Origin: Planctomycetota bacterium
GTDB lineage: Bacteria; Planctomycetota; GCA-002687715; DRQF01
DNA: 64,000 nucleotides
Assembly (NCBI GenBank): GCA_020639295.1
Contig: JACKGY010000012.1
Span: forward strand, 13,466-77,465
Reading direction: 5' to 3'
The translations under genes and the position numbers were made by a program. Under the pieces are notes generated by a model that saw only the letters and a list, made by a program, of their open reading frames with translations, searched no databases and had not been told where the DNA came from. This document shows positions 18,111-26,756 of this stretch, piece by piece. Numbering within the stretch: position 1 is the first letter of the stretch; the number at the start of each line of letters is the position of its first letter.

Positions 18111-19343
18111 TCAGGGACGCAGGCGCTCCCGGCGCTCGACGAGAGCGCGGGCCACGCGATCACGGTCGGCCGCGGGAAGGCCGATCTCGACCAGGCGGTC
18201 GGGGAAGGGCTCGGAGCGCGCGACCAGGCGCGCGAGCATCTTCCTGACCGCCGGTTCGGCAAGTCCGTTGCGCCGGCCGAAGTCGATGAAGTCACGCGCC
18301 CGGAACTCGTCGTCCTTCAGACCGAGCTTCATCGCCATGCGTTGATCGAGGCCTCGGTAGGCCTGGGTCGAGAGCAGGTCGTAGGCCGGCGCGAGTTCGA
18401 TGAGCCCGCTTGCGGGCGAGCGGCGCAGGCTGACGTTGCGCGCGTGCAGGTCGCCATTCCCGATGAGATAGCTGAAGGCGTAGAGCTCGAGGAAGCGCAG
18501 CTTCTCGACGATCGGAGCGCTGGCCTGCGCGTCGATGCCCGCCATGATCTCCTGCGCGGCAATCCGATACTTGTCCGCCGGATAGCGGTCGAGAATCTGG
18601 CAGCCGTCTTCCTGGTGGCAGCGCTCGATCGCGCCCGCGTCGCCGGCGCGTCGTCGGTCGAAGCGGCTGACGAGGAGGCCTTCCTTTCCCCTGCCGTCCG
18701 CCACCAGCCGGACCTCCGCCGCCTTCAGGCCGCAGTCGCGGGCCATCCGCATGAAGAAGCCCTCGTTGGCGACCAGCTTCGGACGGTCGTGGGGATCGAG
18801 CTTCAGGATGTAGGAGGTGGTGCCGGACTTCGCCCGGACCGGGAGCGAGATCATCGCGGCCGAGAGCTTCTCCTGGACGCCGGGGATGCTGAGGTCGAGC
18901 GTCGTCGCCTCGGGATCGAGCGACTCCTGGAGCAGGGCGCCGAAGTCGAGGTCCTCCGGCCTCGAGAGATCGACGAGCTCGGTACGATCCTCGAGGACCT
19001 CGCCTTCGGGAACGACCGAGATGTCGCCGATGCAGTCGGAGCCGATCGCGGCCAGCAGGGAGAAGAGATCGTCGATCGAGGTCTTCACCTGCCGCACGAG
19101 CACGCTCAGGCGCAAGCCCTCGGGAAGGAGTCCGGCGAAGAAGGGGTGGAGGTTGATGCCTCGAGTGATGACCGACCGGCGGGTCGGCGGGATCGCGAAG
19201 GCCACTCCTCGAATGGCATCGCGGGGGTAGTCGTCGCGATAACGGAACTCGGAGCCCTCGCGGTTGCGAAGCAGGAGACCGGCTCGCTCCCGGCCCACGA
19301 AGACATCGAGCCGATCAGTCTCGACCGCGCGCATCGCCGGCAT
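18111..19343 (-). CDS. hipA: HipA-family Ser/Thr kinase toxin
   Basis: A HipA-type kinase, about 410 residues. The N-terminal subdomain has LDVFVGRERAGLL and FFAGLLPEG. The middle has SYILKLDPHDRP...NEGFFMRMARDCGL, the family's ATP/substrate region. The catalytic loop is IGNGDLHARNVSL and the metal motif PAYDLLST. HipA kinases phosphorylate translation factors such as glutamyl-tRNA synthetase and are held in check by HipB. The start is uncertain: ATG at 19343 or 19334 both fit, and each overlaps the hipB end (19315) by about 20-29 bases. Longer frames would overlap hipB further. All kinase motifs appear intact. Confidence 0.88.
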   Translation of the reverse strand: MPAMRAVETDRLDVFVGRERAGLLLRNREGSEFRYRDDYPRDAIRGVAFAIPPTRRSVITRGINLHPFFAGLLPEGLRLSVLVRQVKTSIDDLFSLLAAIGSDCIGDISVVPEGEVLEDRTELVDLSRPEDLDFGALLQESLDPEATTLDLSIPGVQEKLSAAMISLPVRAKSGTTSYILKLDPHDRPKLVANEGFFMRMARDCGLKAAEVRLVADGRGKEGLLVSRFDRRRAGDAGAIERCHQEDGCQILDRYPADKYRIAAQEIMAGIDAQASAPIVEKLRFLELYAFSYLIGNGDLHARNVSLRRSPASGLIELAPAYDLLSTQAYRGLDQRMAMKLGLKDDEFRARDFIDFGRRNGLAEPAVRKMLARLVARSEPFPDRLVEIGLPAADRDRVARALVERRERLRP

Positions 19344-19566
19344 CCGCGACCAGTCCCTGTCCCGGTTCGATCCTGAACCGGAGCCCCAGAACACGCATCA
19401 AGGCGAGGAGCTTGTCGAGACGGAGCGTGGCCTTGCCTTTCTCCGCCTGGAGAACGAAGAGGCGGCCGCAACCGGCGAGATCGCCGAGCTGCTGCTGGCT
19501 CAGGCCTAGGAGTTTCCGCCGGCGCCGCAGCGCCGCTCCGAGGCGATCGTGATCGGGGTCGGCCAT
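19315..19566 (-). CDS. hipB: HipB-like XRE antitoxin/repressor
   Basis: An 83-residue helix-turn-helix protein immediately upstream of and overlapping hipA. The XRE motif covers residues 7-60 (LGAALRRRRKLLGLSQQQLGDLAG...), with a typical HipB extension LDKLLALMRVLGLRFRIE. HipB neutralises HipA and autorepresses the operon. I chose ATG 19566, which gives a normal HipB start; the open frame upstream encodes nothing HipB-like. No obvious Shine-Dalgarno is present. The 168 bases upstream are relatively AT-rich and contain a long palindrome. Confidence 0.87.
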   Translation of the reverse strand: MADPDHDRLGAALRRRRKLLGLSQQQLGDLAGCGRLFVLQAEKGKATLRLDKLLALMRVLGLRFRIEPGQGLVADAGDARGRD

Positions 19567-19696
19567 GACGAGAAGTCCGTGATCGAATACAGCTGATGGG
19601 ATTCTCGGCCGGAGGGAGGCGAGATTCAATGAAAAGTATTCGATCGCATTCTTTTCAGGCGAAGAATGCCGACCAAAGTGGGACTGACGGGGCCAA

Positions 19697-19714
19697 TGCA
19701 TGCGATCGCATGCA
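19697..19714. promoter_or_regulatory. 18-bp perfect palindrome upstream of hipBA
   Basis: TGCATGCGATCGCATGCA is a perfect palindrome in the gap between the hipB start and the end of the next gene. Its CGATCGCAT core recurs at 19641-19649, 62 bases away or about six helical turns. This looks like an operator pair for HipB. It differs from the E. coli TATCC-N8-GGATA site. Confidence 0.45.
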
Positions 19715-19734
19715 GGTCGAGTGGCGATCGGCCT

Positions 19735-20208
19735 TCAATCGCCGAGGTCGGCGAGCTTCGTCGCGTAGTCCTTGACGAAGAGGCGCTTGCCCCGGGCGAC
19801 GATCTCGTGGCCTTCGGCTTCGAGGCGACGGCGCTGCCCATCGAGCCCGCCAGGGTACTTCTCGTTGATCTCGCCCCTCGCCTTCAGGCTGCGCCAGTAG
19901 GGCGTGATCCGCGTCTTGCCCTCGGCCTCGTCCTCGCCGGCCGCGCCCGCCGCGATCCGCGCGTGGATACCGGTGACGATGGGACAGACCATGGTGGCGC
20001 CGTGGCGGGCGGCGAGTCGTCCACGGATCTCGTTGATGGTGGTGAGTCGTCCCTTCTTCACCCGCCGCATCAGGGCGTCGATCTCGCGGGCCGAGGGGAT
20101 GAGGATGGTCCCCTCGCCGAAACGGTCGCGCATCTTGCCCTCGAGAGGCTCGACGCGGGGCAAGCCCCGGTCGTCGGCCAGCTTCTCGCGGCAGCTCTTC
20201 CTGGCCAT
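19735..20208 (-). CDS. MGMT-family (alkyltransferase-like) DNA-binding protein
   Basis: A 157-residue protein resembling the DNA-binding domain of O6-methylguanine methyltransferases as a stand-alone relative: RRVKKGRLTTINEIRGRLAARHGA, CPIVTGIHARIAA, RITPYWRSLKARGEINEKYPGG and LEAEGHEIVARGKRLFV. The canonical PCHR alkyl-acceptor motif is absent, so repair by direct methyl transfer is not expected. Alkyltransferase-like proteins can flag alkylated bases for excision repair. A GAGGAG Shine-Dalgarno supports the start. It is the last gene of the hpnH group, 16 bases after the MOSC gene. Confidence 0.75.
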   Translation of the reverse strand: MARKSCREKLADDRGLPRVEPLEGKMRDRFGEGTILIPSAREIDALMRRVKKGRLTTINEIRGRLAARHGATMVCPIVTGIHARIAAGAAGEDEAEGKTRITPYWRSLKARGEINEKYPGGLDGQRRRLEAEGHEIVARGKRLFVKDYATKLADLGD

Positions 20209-20224
20209 GCCGGACTCCTCGGTC

Positions 20225-20764
20225 TCAGACCGGCGCGAGGGGCTCGTGCGGCCCCTCCGGCGGAATCACCTCGATCGGATCACCGGGTCGGACGACGCCG
20301 TCCCGGAGCACGATCGCCATCACGCCCGCCTTGCGGACGAGCGAACCGTCGGCCGCGCGCTCGAGCACCGCGGCCTGGAGGCCGGGCAGGAAGTCGTCGA
20401 GCTGTTGGCAGGGATTGCGCAGGCCGCTGATCTCGACCTCGGCCTCGGCACCGAGCCGGAGCCTGGTGCCGCGTCCGAGCGCGAGCAGATCGATGCCGCG
20501 CGTGCTCAGGTTCTCGCCGAGCTGGCCGGGCGCCACCGCGAAGCCACGGGCCGCGAGGTCGTCGAGAAGCTCGGCCTGGATCAGATGGACCTGACGGAGA
20601 TTCGGTTGTTCCGCATCGGCCCGAACCCGCGAACGATGCCGGACCCGGCCACCGGCATGCGCATCGCCCTCGACGCCGAGCCCGCTCAGGAGGCGGATCT
20701 CGCGCTGCGGAGTCTTGCTGAAGGAGTGGACCGCGCTCAGCGCCACCGCCAGGACCTCGGCCAT
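20225..20764 (-). CDS. MOSC-domain protein
   Basis: A 179-residue MOSC (molybdenum cofactor sulfurase C-terminal-like) protein. Motifs are GLGVEGDAHAG, QVHLIQAEL, PGQLGENLSTRGIDL and GRNPCQQL-like (SGLRNPCQQLD), the last containing the conserved cysteine. Family members bind or transfer sulfur or pyranopterin cofactors; the substrate here is not known. The start at 20764 begins the domain directly, and the open frame upstream is out of character. It is 16 bases after the gene for the 118-residue protein and probably in the same operon as hpnH. Confidence 0.85.
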   Translation of the reverse strand: MAEVLAVALSAVHSFSKTPQREIRLLSGLGVEGDAHAGGRVRHRSRVRADAEQPNLRQVHLIQAELLDDLAARGFAVAPGQLGENLSTRGIDLLALGRGTRLRLGAEAEVEISGLRNPCQQLDDFLPGLQAAVLERAADGSLVRKAGVMAIVLRDGVVRPGDPIEVIPPEGPHEPLAPV

Positions 20765-20780
20765 CAGTGGACCGGAGCCA

Positions 20781-21137
20781 TCAGATCTCGGCGGCGCCGC
20801 TGGCGCGTTCGCCCGTCGCGGCTTTCCACTTCTGCATCCAGGCTTCCCAGGAGCGGCCGTCGGCCATGTCGCGACCGGTGAAGCGGAGGGCCCGGATCTG
20901 GCCCACCTCGAGGCGCCGGGCCGGCGCGCTCTCCTGGTTGGGATAGATCTCGATGAAGGGTGGCACCGCGTGGAAGTCGCGGTTGAACAGGTAGCCTTCG
21001 AGGGTCTCGCCGCTGGCGAGTTCGCAGGTGACGTCGCCGCGGTAGTCGAAGGCCTTCTCGAGGGCCGCGTGCAGGGCGACTTCATCGCCGAGGTCGGGAA
21101 CCCAACCTTCGAGGCTTCTCTTCTTCTCTTCAGTCAT
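20781..21137 (-). CDS. Conserved hypothetical protein downstream of hpnH
   Basis: A 118-residue soluble acidic protein starting MTEEKKRSLEGWVPDLGDEV. It contains a probable small beta-barrel segment (DVTCELASGETLEGYLFNRD...PFIEIYP) and ends with a tryptophan-rich helix (SWEAWMQKWKA). A strong GGGAGGAG Shine-Dalgarno supports the ATG at 21137. It starts 16 bases after the hpnH stop, so it may have a role in hopanoid modification or lipid metabolism, but that rests on position only. I do not recognise a named family. Confidence 0.75.
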   Translation of the reverse strand: MTEEKKRSLEGWVPDLGDEVALHAALEKAFDYRGDVTCELASGETLEGYLFNRDFHAVPPFIEIYPNQESAPARRLEVGQIRALRFTGRDMADGRSWEAWMQKWKAATGERASGAAEI

Positions 21138-21153
21138 CGACCGACTCCTCCCA

Positions 21154-22167
21154 TCAGCGGGAGAACATGGCCTTGATGGTCCGGAACAGCCCGGCAGGAG
21201 AGCTGAAGGTGTCGTCCACGGCCGTGGCCTCGTAGCCGGAATGCACCATGCAGTTGGCGCATTTGTCGTTGTTGGTGTGGCCGTAGCGATCCCATTCGGT
21301 CTCGCGCATCAGCTGATCGAAGCTCTGGGCGTAACCCTCCTGCAGGAGGTAGCAGGGCTTCTGCCAGCCGAAGACATTGTAGGTCGGGTTGCCCCAGGGT
21401 GTGCAGTGGTATTCCACCTGCCCCTGCAGGAACTTGAGGAAGAGGGGCGAGTGGTTGAAGCGCCAGCTCTTCTTGGCCTTGGCGAAGACCCGGCTGAACA
21501 GCTGGCGGGTCCGCTCCCGCCCCAGGAAGCTCGCCTGGTCGGGCGCTTTGTCGTAGCTGTAGCCGGGCGAGAGCATCATGCCCTCGACGCCCAGCTCCAT
21601 CATCTCGTCGAAGAAGGCGCGGACCTTCTCGGGGTCGCTGCCATCGAAGAGCGTGGTGTTCGTGGTGACGCGGAAACCCTTGTCCAGGGCCAACTTGATG
21701 GCGTCGTAGGCCTTGTCGAAGACGCCCTCGCGGCAGACCGCGAAGTCGTGCTCCTCCCGGGAGCCATCCATGTGCACGCTGAAGGTCAGGTACTTGGAAG
21801 GCTGATACTCGCCGGCCTCGAGCTTCTCGCGCAGGAGGATGGCGTTGGTACAGAGGTAGACGTACTTCCGGCGCTCGACCAGTCCCCGGACGATCTCGGG
21901 CATGCGCGGATGCATCAGGGGCTCGCCACCGGGGATCGAGACCACGGGCGCGCCGCAGTCCTCGACCGCCTTGAAGCAGTCCTCGGGGCTCAGGTCCCGC
22001 TTCAGGACATGGGCGGGATACTGGATCTTGCCGCAGCCGGCGCAGGCCAGGTTGCAGCGGAAGAGGGGCTCCAGCATCAGGACCAGGGGGTAGCGCTTCC
22101 GCCTGAGGAGCTTCTGCTTGAGGATGTAACTGCTGACCGTCCAGACCTGTGAGATCGGCACCGACAT
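21154..22167 (-). CDS. hpnH: Adenosyl-hopene transferase HpnH (radical SAM)
   Basis: Radical SAM enzyme that joins the 5'-deoxyadenosyl radical to diploptene, the first step to extended C35 hopanoids. Its 337 residues are typical. The cluster motif is C38-NLA-C42-AG-C45. Conserved HpnH stretches are SIPGGEPLMHPRMPEI and YVYLCTNAI, and a C-terminal SPASM-like cysteine region includes DKCANCMVHSGYEATA. The protein is membrane-associated in other bacteria without spanning helices, as here. AAGGGG precedes the ATG. No squalene-hopene cyclase or other hpn gene lies in the window. It leads a four-gene minus-strand group. Confidence 0.93.
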   Translation of the reverse strand: MSVPISQVWTVSSYILKQKLLRRKRYPLVLMLEPLFRCNLACAGCGKIQYPAHVLKRDLSPEDCFKAVEDCGAPVVSIPGGEPLMHPRMPEIVRGLVERRKYVYLCTNAILLREKLEAGEYQPSKYLTFSVHMDGSREEHDFAVCREGVFDKAYDAIKLALDKGFRVTTNTTLFDGSDPEKVRAFFDEMMELGVEGMMLSPGYSYDKAPDQASFLGRERTRQLFSRVFAKAKKSWRFNHSPLFLKFLQGQVEYHCTPWGNPTYNVFGWQKPCYLLQEGYAQSFDQLMRETEWDRYGHTNNDKCANCMVHSGYEATAVDDTFSSPAGLFRTIKAMFSR

Positions 22168-22557
22168 CGTCGCGCCCCTTCATCGCGTGGCAAGTGCCGG
22201 CCCGGAGTGACCGGCCCGCTATGGTAGGTCCCGATCCTCCCTGCTCAAGCCGGGATCGACCTTTGACCAGCAGGCCGAGTCGCCGGGCCCAGGGCGCGGA
22301 CCGGAAGGACTATTAAGTACTTACATGTACTGGCCTCTCGACAATTCTGGGGTGAATTCCCCATAGCCAGTCGAAGGACCAGAAGCATAGGATTGCGTTT
22401 GAGTAAGGAAGGACTGAGCATTTCTCTAGGCCATCGGCCTAGTCAAGTTGCGCAGGAGAAGCCGCAGGTCAAGACGGGGGGTATGCCCGATCGAGTCGGA
22501 GCTCGATCAGGTCGAGAACTAGGCGGCGCTTGGGGGGGCGCCGAGGGAGGCGTAGAG
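22168..22557. other. Divergent intergenic region between hpnH and the LuxR-type regulator
   Basis: A 390-base non-coding stretch, AT-rich in the middle relative to the genome. It contains TAAGTACTTA (22314-22323), the overlapping inverted pair AGTAC/GTACT (22316-22331), and TGGGG-TGAATT-CCCCA (22348-22363), a possible hairpin in the regulator leader. No convincing ORF and no clear -35/-10 pair were found. It probably carries both promoters and a long 5' leader for the regulator. Confidence 0.5.
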
Positions 22558-23178
22558 ATGGTCAGCAACACGGTAGTCGTGGCGGACCAGGACGAGATCT
22601 TCTGCGAGGGCTTCGCCACTGTGCTGGCGCGCTCCGGACGATATCAGGTCCTGGCAAGCGCCCATGACGACGCAAGCCTCATCGAGGCGATCAGGGCCCA
22701 CCGCCCACGCATGGTCATCCTGGACCAGCGGCTCGCGGTGGCGGGCGTCGACCAGGTCCAGGCGGCGATTCCCAGTGCCCGCATCATCCTGATGAGTCCG
22801 GAGCGCGCGCCAGCCCGCCCCGCGGCTCCGGCAGCAGGCATCCTGTCCAAGAGCCAGGATGCCCGATCGATGATGGAGGCCCTGGACCTGATCGCCGACA
22901 ATCGTCCGGTGGTGATCGACGAGATCGGTCGCAAACGCCCCCGGGTGAATCGGCACCCCATCCCGGGCCCGCAGGCCCTGGCGAAGTTGTCGCCGAGAGA
23001 ACGCCAGGTCCTCGAGTTCGTCGCCGCCAGCTACACGTCGAAGGAGATCGCCGAGACCCTGGGCATCACCCAGCGAACGGTCGAGGTCCATCGGCACCAC
23101 ATGCTGAAGAAGCTCGGCGTGCGCGGCGTCGCCGATCTGGTGAAGTTCGCGATCCGCGCCGGCATCACCGAGATCTGA
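22558..23178 (+). CDS. NarL/FixJ-type response regulator with LuxR HTH
   Basis: A 206-residue two-domain regulator. The receiver domain (residues 1-115) retains the acidic pocket (D10/D12), phospho-acceptor D56 (VILDQRL), S80 and K98 (ILSKSQ), so phosphorylation is likely. The LuxR/GerE helix-turn-helix spans residues 143-205 (LSPRERQVLEFVAASYTSKEIAETLG and TVEVHRHHMLKKLG). ATG 22558 is chosen because GAGGGAGG lies seven bases upstream; the open frame continues upstream but is not protein-like. No sensor kinase is adjacent. A long structured leader precedes it, and a nested hairpin follows. Confidence 0.88.
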   Translation: MVSNTVVVADQDEIFCEGFATVLARSGRYQVLASAHDDASLIEAIRAHRPRMVILDQRLAVAGVDQVQAAIPSARIILMSPERAPARPAAPAAGILSKSQDARSMMEALDLIADNRPVVIDEIGRKRPRVNRHPIPGPQALAKLSPRERQVLEFVAASYTSKEIAETLGITQRTVEVHRHHMLKKLGVRGVADLVKFAIRAGITEI

Positions 23179-23187
23179 GGTCGATCC

Positions 23188-23224
23188 GGGCCGGCGTCAC
23201 GCCCCTCTCGGGCGATCCCGGCCC
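23188..23224 (+). terminator. Nested hairpin after the response regulator
   Basis: Outer arms GGGCCGG (23188-23194) and CCGGCCC (23218-23224) enclose an inner CGCCC/GGGCG stem. It starts ten bases after the stop and lacks a T-tract. Plausible terminator. Confidence 0.45.
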
Positions 23225-23370
23225 GCCCGACACGAAGGCGACGGAGACCGCCCAGGCGTCATCGATGGCCACGGAGCTGGACAAGCCAACCGGCCTCACT
23301 ACCCTTCCATCTATCAGCCGAGCGCCGCGATCCGCGGCCTCCGTCCTTCGATGGCAGGAGCAAGTAGTCC

Positions 23371-24822
<1,452 letters not shown>

Positions 24823-24848
24823 TCGATCGCGACCGGGATCGCCGGCCG

Positions 24849-25510
24849 CCCAGCCGGCAGGTCTTCGCATTCGAAGTACGAAGACTCCCGGGCAAAGGAA
24901 CTAGGCCAGCCAGCGGCTGGCGCTCCGGCAGGACCGCGCAGCGCCTCGGAGCGTTGAAGCTGCCCAGCCGGCAGGTCTTCGCATCAGGAAGTACGAAGAC
25001 TCCCGGGCGAACCAGGCCAGCCAGCGGCTGGCGCTCCGGCAGGACCGCGCAGCGCCTCGGAGCGCCGGCTGCCCAGCCGGCAGGTCTTCGCATTCGAAGT
25101 ACGAAGACTCCCGGGCAAAGGAACTAGGCCAGCCAGCGGCTGGCGCTCCGGCAGGACCGCGCAGCGCCTCGGAGCGCCGGCTGCCCAGCCGGCAGGTCTT
25201 CGCATTCGAAGTACGAAGACTCCCGGCAAGGAACCAGGCCAGCCAGCGGCTGGTGCTCCAGCAGGACCGCGCAGCGCCTCGGAGCGCTGAGCCGCCCAGC
25301 CGGCAGGTCTTCGCATCTGAAGTACGAAGACTCCCGGCAAAGGAACTAGGCCAGCCAGCGGCTGGCGCTCCGGTAGGACCGCGCAGCGCCTCGGAGCGCC
25401 GGCTGCCCAGCCGGCAGGTCTTCGCATTCGAAGTACGAAGACTCCCGGGCAAAGGAACTAGGCCAGCCAGCGGCTGGCGCTCCGGAGCGCCGGCTGCCCA
25501 GCCGGCCCAT
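24849..25510. repeat. Tandem array of ~111-bp hairpin-rich repeats
   Basis: Six units of 109-114 bases plus a shortened 91-base unit start at 24849, 24963, 25072, 25184, 25295, 25406 and 25497 (each at CCCAGCCGGC). A unit contains three inverted repeats: GCCGGCTG-CC-CAGCCGGC at the junctions, TCTTCG...CGAAGA around a TTCGAA, and GCCAGCC-AGC-GGCTGGC. The variable unit length rules out a conserved reading frame. It fills the convergent junction between pepA and the EVE gene. Confidence 0.9.
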
Positions 25511-25558
25511 GAGAAGAGGCGGAACAGGCGTTCCGCGGTCGATGCGGAAGCGAGGCGG

Positions 25559-26038
25559 TCAGAGCTTGCGAGGGTCGAGACCACCGAGGCGGACGATGGC
25601 CTCGAAGTGCTTCTTCGCGACCGGCTGGACCGAGAGCCGCGAGCCCTTCTGGGTCAACGGCATGTCCTCGAAACCACCGGCTTCCTTCAACTCGGCCAGG
25701 GTCACCGGCCGCTTCAGGCGCGCCCGCAGCGCGATGTCGACCATGAACCAGCGCGGCGTCGCGGGCTCGGCCTTCGGGTCGTGGTAGGGACTCTTCGGAT
25801 CGAACTGGCTGGGGTCGGGGTAGCCCTCCGCGACGATCTCCACCACGCCCATGATCGCCATCGGCTCGCTGCGGCTGTGATAGAAGAGGGCGAGATCACC
25901 CTTCTTCATCTCGTCGCGCATCATGTTCCGGGCCTGGTAGTTCCGGACCCCGTCCCAGCAGGTCCGTCGCCCCTTCTCGGCGGCCAGGGCGTCGATCGGA
26001 TAGACGTCGCCCTCGGACTTGAACAGCCAGCAGGCCAT
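25559..26038 (-). CDS. EVE-domain protein
   Basis: A 159-residue EVE-domain protein (thymocyte nuclear protein 1-like). Motifs are WLFKSEGDVYPIDAL, TCWDGVRNYQARNMMRDEMKKGDLALFYHS, IMGVVEIV and the C-terminal QPVAKKHFEAIVRLGGL. EVE domains belong to the PUA/YTH fold group and bind modified nucleobases. The start ATG overlaps the EF-P-like stop by one base (TGATG), so translation is coupled. The ligand is unknown. The array of repeats lies immediately downstream. Confidence 0.88.
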   Translation of the reverse strand: MACWLFKSEGDVYPIDALAAEKGRRTCWDGVRNYQARNMMRDEMKKGDLALFYHSRSEPMAIMGVVEIVAEGYPDPSQFDPKSPYHDPKAEPATPRWFMVDIALRARLKRPVTLAELKEAGGFEDMPLTQKGSRLSVQPVAKKHFEAIVRLGGLDPRKL

Positions 26039-26604
26039 CAGTTCGCCTTGCCGAGGAACTCGCCGGTGCTGGTGTCGACCCGCGCCAGGATGCCCTGCGA
26101 GATGTGCTCGGGCACCTGGATCACGTGGCCGGTCTCGAGGGTCGCGGGCTTGGTCCGGGCCGTCGCCGAGTTGCCCCGGACGGCCGGCGCCGTCTCGGTG
26201 ATCTCGAGCTCGACCACCGGCGGCAGGTCGAGGCCGATGACCTGCTCGTTGTAGACGTAGGAGAAGAGGCTCATCTCCTCCTTGAGGAAGTTGCACTCCC
26301 AGTCGATGTCCTCGCGCTCGAAGGCGAACTGATCGTAGGACTGCGCGTCCATGAAGTGGAAGGTGTCCTGGTCGCGGTAGAGGAACTGGACCGGACGCTT
26401 CTGGAAGTCGGGCTGCCCGAATGTCTCGCCACCCCGGAAGGACTTGTCGGTCTTGATCTTCGTCTTGAGGTTGCGCAGGCGGACCTTGTAGATCGTCGCT
26501 CCGCCCCGGGCCTGGGGGGTCGAGACCGAGAGGCTCTCGACGAGGTGCGGGGCCCCCTCGAAGTCGATGATCAGGCCCTTCTTGAGATCGCTGGTCGTGT
26601 ACAT
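26038..26604 (-). CDS. EF-P-like translation factor of the EfpL (YeiP) type
   Basis: A 188-residue three-domain translation factor that relieves ribosome stalling. The tip loop reads TPQARGGATIYKVRLRN with arginine (R33) where classical EF-P usually has a modified lysine. This loop, LEITETAPAVRG and KPATLETGHVIQVPE resemble E. coli YeiP/EfpL more than Efp. A GAGGAA Shine-Dalgarno lies upstream, within reach of a GCCGGGA...TCCCGGC inverted repeat that also contains a TAGAGT -10 candidate. It is coupled to the EVE gene. No EarP-like rhamnosyltransferase or EpmA/B is in the window. EF-P superfamily membership is certain; the EfpL subtype is likely. Confidence 0.9.
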   Translation of the reverse strand: MYTTSDLKKGLIIDFEGAPHLVESLSVSTPQARGGATIYKVRLRNLKTKIKTDKSFRGGETFGQPDFQKRPVQFLYRDQDTFHFMDAQSYDQFAFEREDIDWECNFLKEEMSLFSYVYNEQVIGLDLPPVVELEITETAPAVRGNSATARTKPATLETGHVIQVPEHISQGILARVDTSTGEFLGKAN

Positions 26605-26702
26605 GACGGTTCCTCGTTGTTCGCCGGGACTCTATCCCGGCGCTGCCGGAGACGAAAGACCGGCCGGCGGCATCGAGACCCGGACCTCGGCCCGGACATG
26701 GT

Positions 26703-26736
26703 ACGGCGCCCCCGGGGGAGATCCCGGGGGCGCCGT
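26703..26736 (-). terminator. Hairpin after the FG-GAP gene
   Basis: A perfect 14-bp stem (26703-26716 with 26723-26736, six-base loop) lies 20 bases downstream of the stop at 26757. No T-tract, but it has the same form as the hairpin after the secreted-protein gene at 9484. Confidence 0.65.
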
Positions 26737-26756
26737 CGAGGGTCGAAACCGGTCGT

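Noticed and set aside
18111..19566. hipBA as part of a prophage or genomic island
   Set aside because: No integrase, phage gene, tRNA or direct repeat flanks the pair, and base composition is not obviously different apart from the promoter gap.
24849..25510. CRISPR array
   Set aside because: Units are 109-114 bases and wholly repetitive, with no unique spacers and no cas genes.
24901..25584. A 227-codon minus-strand protein made of Ala/Gly/Trp/Pro repeats
   Set aside because: It is a translation of the DNA repeat array. Unit lengths are not multiples of three, so the peptide repeat drifts between frames.
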